From Pseudomonadota bacterium (GTDB lineage Bacteria; Desulfobacterota; Desulfovibrionia; Desulfovibrionales; Desulfovibrionaceae), in assembly GCA_018817515.1 (NCBI GenBank), contig JAHIUD010000104.1, forward strand, positions 1 through 36,710: 36,710 nt of DNA, given 5' to 3'. Positions within the stretch are counted from its first letter, which is position 1; each line of letters starts with the position of its first letter. The notes under the pieces were generated by a model. It saw nothing but the letters and a program-made list of their open reading frames with translations, was not told where the DNA came from and searched no databases. Below, piece after piece: positions 25,366-31,885 of the stretch. The position numbers and the translations under genes were made by a program.

Positions 25366-25754
25366 TGCGCACTCCCGCTTGCGGCCACTTCGTCCTTGTC
25401 GTCAGGGACGTCGGCCTCGATTTCTTCGATGTAGAGTTCCTTGCCGCTCACGATGTCGTGCCCCAGAATCTCCTCGCAGGCCGGACAGGGCATGTATTGC
25501 TTGTCCTCGGGCTCGAAGGCCAGGCCGCAGGAGCCGCAGGTCACGCGCAGGGGCGCGTCCACGATGTCCAGGGTCACGCCCTTGAGCTCACCCTCGGCCG
25601 TCAGGCACTCCCAGCCAAAGGCCAGGGCGTCCGAGACAGCGCCGGAGAGCGCGCCGTTGACCACGCGCACGCGGACGATGCGCTCCATGCCGTGCTTGGT
25701 GCGCTCCTCGCGGATGATCTCGATCATGCTTTGGATGAGTGAAAGTTCATGCAT
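25350..25754 (-). CDS. hypA: Hydrogenase nickel chaperone HypA
   Basis: Small zinc and nickel protein that works with HypB. The required N-terminal MHELSL, whose His2 binds nickel, fixes the start at 25754. The zinc finger is C73-x2-C76 (TCGSCGL) and C90-x2-C93 (PCPACEE). At 134 residues it is longer than the usual ~115 because of a Glu/Asp-rich tail after SGKELYIEEIEADVPDD that continues over the hypB start. The frame is open upstream to 25931 but that part is Arg/Pro-rich shadow sequence. A 58-base gap separates it from the QueC-like gene upstream. Confidence 0.93.
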   Translation of the reverse strand: MHELSLIQSMIEIIREERTKHGMERIVRVRVVNGALSGAVSDALAFGWECLTAEGELKGVTLDIVDAPLRVTCGSCGLAFEPEDKQYMPCPACEEILGHDIVSGKELYIEEIEADVPDDKDEVAASGSAQCPRP

Positions 25755-25812
25755 GGGTTTGGGGCATAGCGCAAAAGCCGGGTTGCGGCAAGGCCGCAAC
25801 GGTCCCGCAGTC

Positions 25813-26523
25813 TCAGGGCGTCGGGACGGACGGGCTGGAGGCGGTGAAGGGGCCTTCGGACCCCGACGCATCTTGCTGGCCCGAAGGCTCTGGCAGAGCC
25901 CCCTCCTTCTGCGGCGGCGGCGCGATGCCAAGTGTCCTGCAACTGATGCACTTGCCGCAGGCGATGGCCTGCTTGCCCTCGTATGTGGGCCTGCGGCAGG
26001 ACCAAGTGTGGGCGCGCAGCTCCGGCGGCAAAAGTTCCCAGATGTCGCGCTTGGTCAGCTGGGCCAGGGGCAAGATCTGCTCGGAGGGGTTCAGGTTCAG
26101 GGATTTCACCGCCCGGAAGATTGTCTGGGCCCGGCCCATGCGCCCCTGGAAGTCGCTGCCGCCTTGCTCGATGTCCGTTTTCGTGACGCCCAGGGCCACG
26201 TAGCGGATGTCCGAGGTGGCGTTGCAGATGTTCCCGGCCATGAAGGCGCAGAGGTCCGCATCCCAGATGAGCTGCCGGTTGAAGGCCGGATAGCGGTGCA
26301 GGCTCTCCGAATAGCTGAACTCCCGGTAGCCGCTCTTGCGCATGTGCTCCAACGCCCCCTGGGTGACGGCGTGCATCACCAGGGCGCGGTTCTCAGGGTT
26401 CACAAGCTGCAGGTGGTGAACGTGGATGGCGTAGTCCTTGAACTCGTCGCGCGTCAGCAGCACGTGCAGCAGCCCTGCCGAATCAAGGCCGCCGGAATAC
26501 ATGCAGAGGATTATGTTGCTCAT
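25813..26523 (-). CDS. QueC-like PP-loop ATPase
   Basis: N-type ATP pyrophosphatase related to 7-cyano-7-deazaguanine synthase. The PP-loop is SGGLDSAGLLH (about 10-20), and the C-terminal zinc site looks like that of QueC: HTWSCRR followed by ACGKCISCRTLG. The middle LTKRDIWELLP also fits QueC's LTKxEI segment. The match is not complete; QueC normally has SGGxDSxT, and spacing before the cysteines is longer here, so I leave the substrate open (queuosine pathway or another nucleobase). 236 residues; the last 25 (EPSGQQDASGSEGPFTASS) are low complexity. The start MSNIILCMY at 26523 is chosen over an upstream ATG at 26595 with no similarity in between. Confidence 0.75.
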   Translation of the reverse strand: MSNIILCMYSGGLDSAGLLHVLLTRDEFKDYAIHVHHLQLVNPENRALVMHAVTQGALEHMRKSGYREFSYSESLHRYPAFNRQLIWDADLCAFMAGNICNATSDIRYVALGVTKTDIEQGGSDFQGRMGRAQTIFRAVKSLNLNPSEQILPLAQLTKRDIWELLPPELRAHTWSCRRPTYEGKQAIACGKCISCRTLGIAPPPQKEGALPEPSGQQDASGSEGPFTASSPSVPTP

Positions 26524-26697
26524 GTGCGTTCCGGGAGGCTGCGCACCGCGGCGCAGGTTGCGGGGCGAAGTTTTGGCGCGCCCCAAAGGCTTCATGCCTG
26601 CTCCGTCCGTTTTCGGGCAATCCCGGGCGCCGCTGGCCCGGACCCATCACCACATTCCTAGTGCAGGCGGGCCAGGCTTGGCAAGGCCCGGAAATAC

Positions 26698-27627
26698 TCA
26701 ACAGGCTCCTGGCGCTTCGGGCGCGGAAGCCCCCTCAAGTCCCCAGACCTGCCGCAAGGCGGCCAGCACGGCGCACAGGGCCGGGTCCGACGCGCGGTCT
26801 TTGCGGTGCAAAAAACAGATGTCGATGGGCAGGCTGTCGTGGGGCCAGATGCAGACGTCGCCGCATTTTTCCCAGCCCCTGGCCTCGTCCTGGTGCATCA
26901 GCCCCAGGCCCGCGCCGCTGGCCACCAGGGCCTTGAGCGTGCCTTCATAGTCGGTGGTGGCGACCTTCTTGACCACGCTCGCATAGGGTTTGAGCTGGCG
27001 CTCCAATAGCGCCCGGCAGGGACAGGTGTCGGTGAACCAGACCCAGGACTCCTCGGCCAGCTCACGCCAGCCCGCGTCCTTGAGCCGCTCGGCCCAGCCT
27101 GCGGGGGCCACCACGTGCAGAGCTGTCGTGGCCAGCTTCACGGCCTCCATCTCCTGGGCCAGGGCCGGGGGCAGGGGCTCGGACACGAAGGCGAAACCGC
27201 CATCCAGCCGTCCGGCGCGCACGTCCTCGGTGATGATGTTGCTGCTGCTCTGGGGCAGGTGCACCTCAAGCTTCGGGTGGGCCGCGCGCAAGGCGTCCAC
27301 CAGTTGGCGAATGCGCAACAGGTCCGGGTCCGTGTTGAGCGCGATGCGCAGAACGCCCGTCAGGTTCTCGCGCAAGGAACGCGCCTGGGACATCAGCTCG
27401 CCCACGCTCCTGAGCGTCGTCTCGGCCTGGGCCCGGAGCGCCTGGCCTTCGCGAGTCAGCTGCATACCGCGCGCGCTGCGCAAAAAGAGCACAACGCCAA
27501 GCTCCTCCTCCAGGGCCTTCACATGCGCAGACACCGCTGGCTGGCTCATGAACAGCTTCTCCGCCGCGCGCGTCAAATGGCCTTCCTCGGCCACGGCCAC
27601 GAAAGTGCGCAACTGGTACAGCTCCAT
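26698..27627 (-). CDS. LysR-family transcriptional regulator
   Basis: A 309-residue regulator. The N-terminal winged helix (MELYQLRTFVAVAEEGHLTRAAEKLFMSQPAVSAHVKALEEELG, residues 1-44) is the LysR signature; residues about 90-300 are the periplasmic-binding-like effector domain. A cysteine pair CPCR near residue 200 in the effector domain (DTCPCRALLERQL) is uncommon and could be redox sensitive, but this is speculation. The start at 27627 follows GGAGGAT. It is divergent from the 59-residue membrane protein at 27830, and the space between has a perfect inverted repeat that may be its operator. Confidence 0.9.
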   Translation of the reverse strand: MELYQLRTFVAVAEEGHLTRAAEKLFMSQPAVSAHVKALEEELGVVLFLRSARGMQLTREGQALRAQAETTLRSVGELMSQARSLRENLTGVLRIALNTDPDLLRIRQLVDALRAAHPKLEVHLPQSSSNIITEDVRAGRLDGGFAFVSEPLPPALAQEMEAVKLATTALHVVAPAGWAERLKDAGWRELAEESWVWFTDTCPCRALLERQLKPYASVVKKVATTDYEGTLKALVASGAGLGLMHQDEARGWEKCGDVCIWPHDSLPIDICFLHRKDRASDPALCAVLAALRQVWGLEGASAPEAPGAC

Positions 27628-27684
27628 CCCGTATCCTCCGGCCACTGGCCTACGTGAAATCAAACCCATTGAGGCATCACGATT

Positions 27685-27703
27685 CCTGAACCCCTGGTTC
27701 AGG
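27685..27703. promoter_or_regulatory. Inverted repeat, candidate LysR operator
   Basis: CCTGAACC (27685-27692) and GGTTCAGG (27696-27703) form a perfect 8-base inverted repeat with a 3-base spacer in the divergent region between the LysR gene and the small membrane protein gene. LysR regulators usually bind such dyads near their own promoter. The classical T-N11-A spacing is not exact here. Confidence 0.5.
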
Positions 27704-27829
27704 CATTGCGATTGGACCCAGGCGCAAACCGGCTGCTAGGTATCTCCTCACAGGGCCGCGCCAGCGCAATCGTTCATGCCACGAACCCGGCCAGCGCGTC
27801 CAGAACCCATACTTCCCAAGGAGGCTGCC

Positions 27830-28009
27830 ATGATCCCCATGCTCGCAGAGATTTCCCGCTTCCTGCGCTACCTGCTGACACCGGAATCACCCGTGGCCGC
27901 CGTCCAATACGACTGCGCCGCCGCAGGTGCCACCAAGGCCGCCCTCTGGATGAGCCTCGCCATTGCCGCCGGCATCGCCCTGGCACGCCTGCTGGGCCAG
28001 GGCACATGA
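27830..28009 (+). CDS. Small membrane protein divergent from the LysR gene
   Basis: A 59-residue protein that standard callers might miss. ATG at 27830 follows AAGGAGG (27818-27824) at five bases, a very strong site. Residues 36-54 (AALWMSLAIAAGIALARLL) are one predicted membrane helix; the N-terminal half is amphipathic (MLAEISRFLRYLL) with a single cysteine. There is no signal peptide cleavage site and no known family. The divergent arrangement with a LysR gene suggests it is a target of that regulator. The next thing downstream is the structured element copy B, seven bases after the stop. Confidence 0.65.
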   Translation: MIPMLAEISRFLRYLLTPESPVAAVQYDCAAAGATKAALWMSLAIAAGIALARLLGQGT

Positions 28010-28015
28010 GGCGCG

Positions 28016-28352
28016 AATAGCCTCCGGCGGCTGTGGGGCCTGAGGCCCCCCAGACCCCCACATTAAGCCGAACGGGCTGTTTCAGGAGGAACCTGAAACA
28101 GCCCGTTCGGCGTGTGTGGGAATCACGGGAGGGGTCTTTCTCATGGCCTTTATACCAACCCTCTGAAAAGGGCCAACCGTGTTCGGATTTTCGAGGGTCC
28201 CCCCTCGAAAATCCGAACACATTGCCGGGCCAGCCAAGCCGACGCCTCTGCCCAGGCCACCCCGGCCCAGGCCAAATGGGGGGTCCGGGGGCCTCAGGTC
28301 CCCGGCCGCCGGAGGCAGCTCCCGACTCCGGCGGCCGGCTGCCGGAGGCTAG
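28016..28352. repeat. Structured 337-bp intergenic element, copy B
   Basis: This fills the gap between the convergent small membrane gene (+) and the HxlR gene (-). Left end AATAGCCTCCGGCGGC (28016-28031), right end GCCGGAGGCTA (28341-28351), an inverted repeat with one mismatch inside. It is in the opposite orientation to copy A and aligns with it end to end. Its two hairpins are perfect: 28067-28111 (20-base stem, GCCGAACGGG...) and 28179-28220 (19-base stem, GTGTTCGGATTTTCGAGGG with its complement). The linkers GGGCCAACCG before the second stem, CATTGCC after it, ACGCCTCTGCCC and the GGGGGGTCCGGGGGCCTCAGG block are shared with copy A. The right end overlaps the last codon and stop of the HxlR gene. 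Confidence 0.85.
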
Positions 28353-28798
28353 CCCCGGCTCTGGCTGTTTGGCGTGGCGCAGAGGTAGCGCGGGTGGAGT
28401 ACTCCGGGTGCCGGGGGTTCGGCCAGTGCGCCGGGTTGGAGTTCTGCGCCGCCCAGGGCTTGTTCGTATTTTTCGCCCCAGGCGCGCATTTGGAGTAGCA
28501 GGGGGAAGAGCCCCAGGCCGAGTTCGGTCAGTGAGTATTCCACTTTGGGCGGCACCTGGCGGTAGACGGTGCGTTGGATGAGGCGGTCGGCCTCCAGTTC
28601 GCGCAGTTGGCGGGTGAGCATGCGGTCGGTGACGTCGGGCATGGAGCGTCCGAGTTCGCTGAAGCGCAGCACGCCTCCCACACCGAGGTGGTAGAGGATG
28701 ATGGGCTTCCATTTCCCGCCCATGACGAGCAGCGCCAGCTCGAAATAGCAGCGGTAGTTCTTGTCTCCAAGCTTCTTTGGGCTGCAGCGGTCCGCCAT
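28349..28798 (-). CDS. HxlR-family transcriptional regulator
   Basis: A 149-residue winged-helix regulator. The core FELALLVMGGKWKPIILYHLGVGGVLRFSELGRSMPDVTDRMLTRQLRELEADRLIQRTVY is the HxlR/MarR-like signature, including the WKPIIL and FSEL blocks, with C-terminal EYSLTELGLGLFPLLLQM. One conserved N-terminal cysteine (C17, in NYRCYF) is at the position used by redox-sensing members such as YodB/HypR, so thiol-based sensing is possible. The C-terminus (about 115-149) is Pro/Ala-rich and atypical. Its stop codon lies in the terminal repeat of element B. The start has AAGGAG. It faces a flavodoxin-like reductase gene across a promoter region with an inverted repeat. Confidence 0.9.
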   Translation of the reverse strand: MADRCSPKKLGDKNYRCYFELALLVMGGKWKPIILYHLGVGGVLRFSELGRSMPDVTDRMLTRQLRELEADRLIQRTVYRQVPPKVEYSLTELGLGLFPLLLQMRAWGEKYEQALGGAELQPGALAEPPAPGVLHPRYLCATPNSQSRG

Positions 28799-28830
28799 GT
28801 GTCGCTCCTTTTGTCGCTATACAAAGAGAT

Positions 28831-28855
28831 AGTACCTGACAAATTGTGCGGTACT
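28831..28855. promoter_or_regulatory. Candidate HxlR operator
   Basis: AGTAC (28831-28835) and GTACT (28851-28855) form an inverted repeat, and GTACCTGAC / GTACTTGCA also read as a direct repeat 19 bases apart. GTAC-containing dyads of about this size are typical sites of HxlR-family regulators. It lies between the divergent HxlR and flavoprotein genes (start at 28930). Confidence 0.45.
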
Positions 28856-28929
28856 TGCAATAAGTGCAGGCAATGGGTATTCGCTAATCTTCCCGGTTTC
28901 GGGAGTCAAGCACAACCCTGGGAGTCATC

Positions 28930-29544
28930 ATGAAAGTCATCGCCATCAACGGAAGCCCGCGCAAGGGCGGCAACACCCGGCTGCTGCTGGAGACGGTGCT
29001 GGAGCCCCTGGCCTCGGCCGGGTGGGAGACGGAGATCGTGCAACTCGGCGGCAGGAACATCCACGGCTGCCGGGCCTGCTTCAAGTGCTGGGAGAACAAG
29101 GACAAGCGCTGCGTGTTCGGCAAGGACGCCTTCAATGAGGTGTTTGAGAAGATGCTCGCAGCCGACGCCATTGTTCTTGGTTCGCCCACGTATTTTGCGG
29201 ACGTGACCGCGGAGCTGAAGGCGCTCATCGACCGCGCGGGCTTTGTGGCCATGGCCAACGGCTGCCTGCTGGCGGGCAAGGTCGGCGCGGCTGTGGTGGC
29301 CGTGCGTCGCGGCGGCGGCACTCACGTGTTCGACACCATCAACCATTTGTTTTTCATCTCGCAGATGGTGGTGCCGGGCTCCACCTATTGGAACCTGGGC
29401 TATGGTCTGGGTGAAAAGGAGGTTGCCGGGGATGACGAGGCCCTGCGCAACATGCGGCACCTGGGCCAGGCTGTTGACTGGCTGGGCCGGGCGGTGGCGG
29501 GCTGCGGCGCGCCCTATCCCGTGCAGGCGGGCGGCGAGGGGTAG
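28930..29544 (+). CDS. Flavodoxin-fold NAD(P)H:FMN / iron-sulfur flavoprotein-like reductase
   Basis: A 204-residue flavodoxin-like protein. The FMN phosphate loop is GSPRKGGNTRLLLETVLE (about 8-25), followed by HGCRACFKCWENKDKRCVF, a cysteine cluster (C47, C50, C53, then C61) similar to the compact motif of iron-sulfur flavoproteins and related multimeric flavodoxins, and LGSPTYFADVTAELKALIDRAG. Whether the four cysteines bind a cluster is not certain. It is divergent from an HxlR regulator, a frequent pairing for quinone or electrophile stress reductases, so it is a probable regulatory target. The start has GGGAG nine bases upstream. Confidence 0.85.
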   Translation: MKVIAINGSPRKGGNTRLLLETVLEPLASAGWETEIVQLGGRNIHGCRACFKCWENKDKRCVFGKDAFNEVFEKMLAADAIVLGSPTYFADVTAELKALIDRAGFVAMANGCLLAGKVGAAVVAVRRGGGTHVFDTINHLFFISQMVVPGSTYWNLGYGLGEKEVAGDDEALRNMRHLGQAVDWLGRAVAGCGAPYPVQAGGEG

Positions 29545-29591
29545 GCTAAGTCTACGGCGTTAAGCCGGAGCGGGAGCCGGGGCGTGCGCGA

Positions 29592-30008
29592 TCAGCGTGC
29601 GCCTTGGTTCCTGGCGTAGGCGATAATCTTGGCGTCCTCGCCGGCCACATGTTCGCGGAACCAGTTGACGAGGAAGTTCAGCAGCTCTTCGCAGGGCATG
29701 GCGTCCAGCAGGCAGGTGTCCGTGAGGGCGTTGGTCCTCTGCACGAAGTTGCGGTGCAGTTCCGCGTGGCGTTCCTTTTCCGGGTAGCCGACGCGGTCCA
29801 TGTACGCCTCCTCGTCAAAAAAGTGCTCCTTGGCGTGGAGGTACATGGCGGTCAGGCATTTCATGACCAGGGCATCTCTGTCCGGGGCGTCCAGGTGGCT
29901 GTGCAACTCGTTGATGATCTCCACCAGCCGTTTGTGCTGGCGGTCGATGTTCTCGTCGCCAAGGGCCAGGGCGTCGTCCCATTCGAGGGGGAGGCTTGGG
30001 GCAACCAC
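29592..30008 (-). CDS. Bacteriohemerythrin
   Basis: A 138-residue non-heme diiron oxygen-binding protein. Ligand helices are visible: NIDRQHKRLVEIINELH, MYLHAKEHFFDEEAYM (the H-x3-E pair), ERHAELHRNFV and WFREHVAGEDAKI. Such proteins in anaerobes bind or deliver oxygen. No ATG is available at the right place: GTG at 30008 (MVAPSLPLEWDD) starts just before the conserved N-terminal LEWDD. It lies five bases after the stop of the OmpA-like gene, inside the same unit. Convergent with the flavoprotein gene (47-base gap without a clear terminator). Confidence 0.9.
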   Translation of the reverse strand: MVAPSLPLEWDDALALGDENIDRQHKRLVEIINELHSHLDAPDRDALVMKCLTAMYLHAKEHFFDEEAYMDRVGYPEKERHAELHRNFVQRTNALTDTCLLDAMPCEELLNFLVNWFREHVAGEDAKIIAYARNQGAR

Positions 30009-30013
30009 GGCGC

Positions 30014-30607
30014 CTAGTCCAGCCTCTTGATGACGACGCGGCGGTTCTTGCCGCGACCGGCTTCCGTGTCGTTGCCGGCCACGGGCTGGGTCTCCCCGTA
30101 GCCCTTGGCTGCGAGGTTGGCCGCGTTGACGCCGTAGGAGCCCACAAGCAGGCCGCGGATGTGCGCGGCGCGCTGCTCGGACAGGGTCTGGTTGCGGGCG
30201 TTGGAGCCTTGGGAGTCCGTGTGCCCGCCGATTTCGAGCTTGGCGCCAGCCAGGGCCGGGGAGCTGAGGGCCTTGCCCAGGGCGGCCAGCTGCTTCTTTG
30301 AATGCTCGCCCGCCAGCTCGGACGAGCCGGACTTGAAGTACAGGTACACGGTGACGGCAGGCTTTTCCTGATTCATGTCGCGCGCGGGCTCGGCTGGCTG
30401 ATGGGGCTTGGCATCGGCGGCGGAGGTGATGCGGATGCCCCGGAAGCTGCGCGATTTGCCGGGGTCGGCCTCGGGCCCGGGCTTCTTGTCCAGCTGGTTC
30501 AGGATGTCGTCGCTTGTGATGATCTTTCCGGCCTGGGCCAGGGCGGGAGTCTGGGCCGCCAGCAGCAGGCACAGGGCCGCGAGCCCCAGGCGCAACAGCA
30601 TGTTCAT
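30014..30607 (-). CDS. OmpA-family peptidoglycan-binding protein
   Basis: A 197-residue exported protein. The signal peptide covers residues 1-25 (MNMLLRLGLAALCLLLAAQTP, cleavage after ALA), with no lipobox cysteine in the mature start, so not a Pal lipoprotein. Residues about 85-197 are the OmpA C-terminal domain: VTVYLYFKSGSSEL, LEIGGHTDSQGSNARNQTLSEQRAAHIRGLL and YGETQPVAGNDTEAGRGKNRRVVI, including the conserved Asp and Arg that contact diaminopimelate. The N-terminal part has no beta-barrel. ATG at 30607 follows AGGAGGT. The hemerythrin gene follows at five bases; the functional link between the two is unclear. Confidence 0.9.
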   Translation of the reverse strand: MNMLLRLGLAALCLLLAAQTPALAQAGKIITSDDILNQLDKKPGPEADPGKSRSFRGIRITSAADAKPHQPAEPARDMNQEKPAVTVYLYFKSGSSELAGEHSKKQLAALGKALSSPALAGAKLEIGGHTDSQGSNARNQTLSEQRAAHIRGLLVGSYGVNAANLAAKGYGETQPVAGNDTEAGRGKNRRVVIKRLD

Positions 30608-30695
30608 GGCGATACCTCCTGCGGCCGACCCCGGAGGGCGGCTCACTTGGGTACAGACATAGCACCTCCGGCTGGGCAATGCCAAGAGGGGGAGG

Positions 30696-31310
30696 TCAGA
30701 TTTTGGGCTGCCCCATGAGTATCATCTCGGCGATGGTCAGGTCCACGCGCGGCAGTTTGCCCATGCGCTCCCGGCCCACGAAGTCCATTTCCAGCCGGGC
30801 CAGATCGGTCAAGAGCGGGGTGCGGTCAAGCAGCGCAGGTTCGCAGGTCTTGCCCAGGGTCTGGGCTCGGTCGCAGCCGGGAAAGGCCGACTGCCCGCTG
30901 CGGGGGTGGAGCAGCACATTGGGCACGCCGTGCAGGCGGCAGACCATGGGCCGCACATCGTAGAGCCCGCAGCGCAGGCCCTCCGGCGATTCGGCGGGCG
31001 ACGGCTCGGAAAGCGGGCAGGGCACGCGTGGGCGCACGCCCGGCAGAAGCGGGTTCTGGTGGCGGCGCAGCCAGTTCTCGGCGGCGTCCCGTATTTCGGC
31101 TTGGCGCGGCGCGGGCAGGCCCGAGAGCGCGTTCCAGAGCCCGGCCCATTCCACATAGGTGTGGTGGCGGAACACGGTTTCGCAGCAGCTGTCGGCGCAG
31201 CCAGCGCAACTGAGGCCGATGGGCATGGCCGCAGCCGCATAGGCCTCGTCCATGCGCCGGTACAGGTCGGCCAATCTCTTCAGGGCTGCGGTCTTCTTGG
31301 CCTTGCTCAT
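30696..31310 (-). CDS. YkgJ-family cysteine cluster protein
   Basis: A 204-residue cytoplasmic protein. The family's cysteine cluster is in LSCAGCADSCCETVF (CxxCxxxCC, about 34-42) with further cysteines in RCGLYDVRPMVCRLHG and FPGCDRAQ and CEP. This pattern (formerly UPF0153) is thought to bind zinc or iron-sulfur; function is not established. The N-terminus is a basic helix. The ATG overlaps the stop of the shikimate-kinase-like gene (ATGA), so it is the last gene of the tetR-pyrR-aroK-ykgJ unit. 88 bases separate it from the OmpA-like gene. Confidence 0.82.
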   Translation of the reverse strand: MSKAKKTAALKRLADLYRRMDEAYAAAAMPIGLSCAGCADSCCETVFRHHTYVEWAGLWNALSGLPAPRQAEIRDAAENWLRRHQNPLLPGVRPRVPCPLSEPSPAESPEGLRCGLYDVRPMVCRLHGVPNVLLHPRSGQSAFPGCDRAQTLGKTCEPALLDRTPLLTDLARLEMDFVGRERMGKLPRVDLTIAEMILMGQPKI

Positions 31311-31867
31311 GCTTCCGGCTCCTGCTTAAGCCAGGCGAGAAGGCGTTCCACGCTGGCCATGCTGTCAGTGCTGTCTGTGGTCAGGGTGAAATCTGCGGCG
31401 GCCTGGTACAGGGGCTGGCGTTCCAGGTAGAGCTCCTCCCTGCTCTGGCCCGGGGCCACGGCCAGCCCGCGGTTGCCCGCATCGCCCACGCGGGCGAGGA
31501 AGGTCTCCATGCTGACGGAGAGGTAGATGACCGGTCCCAGGAGCTTGAGGCGCTCCAGGGCGGCTGGCCCGTAGACCACGCTCCCGCCGGTGGAGATCAC
31601 CGCGCGGCGCACCCCGAGCATGGACACCAGGGTCTCCTCGGTCTTGAGGAAGGCTTCCAGTCCCAGGCCGTCCAGGAGATCTTGCAGAGTCTGGCCGTAG
31701 TAGGCCTCCAGGAGCCGGTCGGTGTCCAGGTGCGCCCAGCCGAGCTTTTCGGCCAGCAGGCGGCCCAGGGTGGACTTGCCTGCCCCGGCCATGCCGATGA
31801 GGCTGACGCAGCCGGTCTCCGCGACACGGACGCGGGACGGAGTTTCGTGATCAAGTGAGGCGTGCAT
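31307..31867 (-). CDS. Shikimate-kinase-like P-loop kinase
   Basis: A 186-residue kinase of the shikimate kinase / NMP kinase fold. Walker A is IGMAGAGKSTLGRLLAEKLG (about 24-43), then LDTDRLLEAYYG with the DTD that holds shikimate in AroK, STGGSVVY, and ERQPLYQAAADFTL near the C-terminus. Differences from classical AroK: the FRxxE motif, whose Arg binds the shikimate carboxylate, reads FLKTEE, the GGG loop is GGS, and the lid RPLL is NRGLAV. It may be a divergent shikimate kinase or act on another substrate. It starts 18 bases after pyrR and overlaps the ykgJ gene. Confidence 0.72.
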   Translation of the reverse strand: MHASLDHETPSRVRVAETGCVSLIGMAGAGKSTLGRLLAEKLGWAHLDTDRLLEAYYGQTLQDLLDGLGLEAFLKTEETLVSMLGVRRAVISTGGSVVYGPAALERLKLLGPVIYLSVSMETFLARVGDAGNRGLAVAPGQSREELYLERQPLYQAAADFTLTTDSTDSMASVERLLAWLKQEPEA

Positions 31868-31885
31868 GGGGAAAGCTGGGGGCTG

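Noticed and set aside
27774-28712. A 312-codon minus-strand frame across element B
   Set aside because: It reads through the structured repeat and both neighbouring genes in a wrong frame, giving an Arg/Pro-rich product with no similarity to anything I know.
29545-29591. Terminator between the flavoprotein and hemerythrin genes
   Set aside because: Only imperfect short pairing (GGCTAA with TTAAGCC) and no T-run on either strand.
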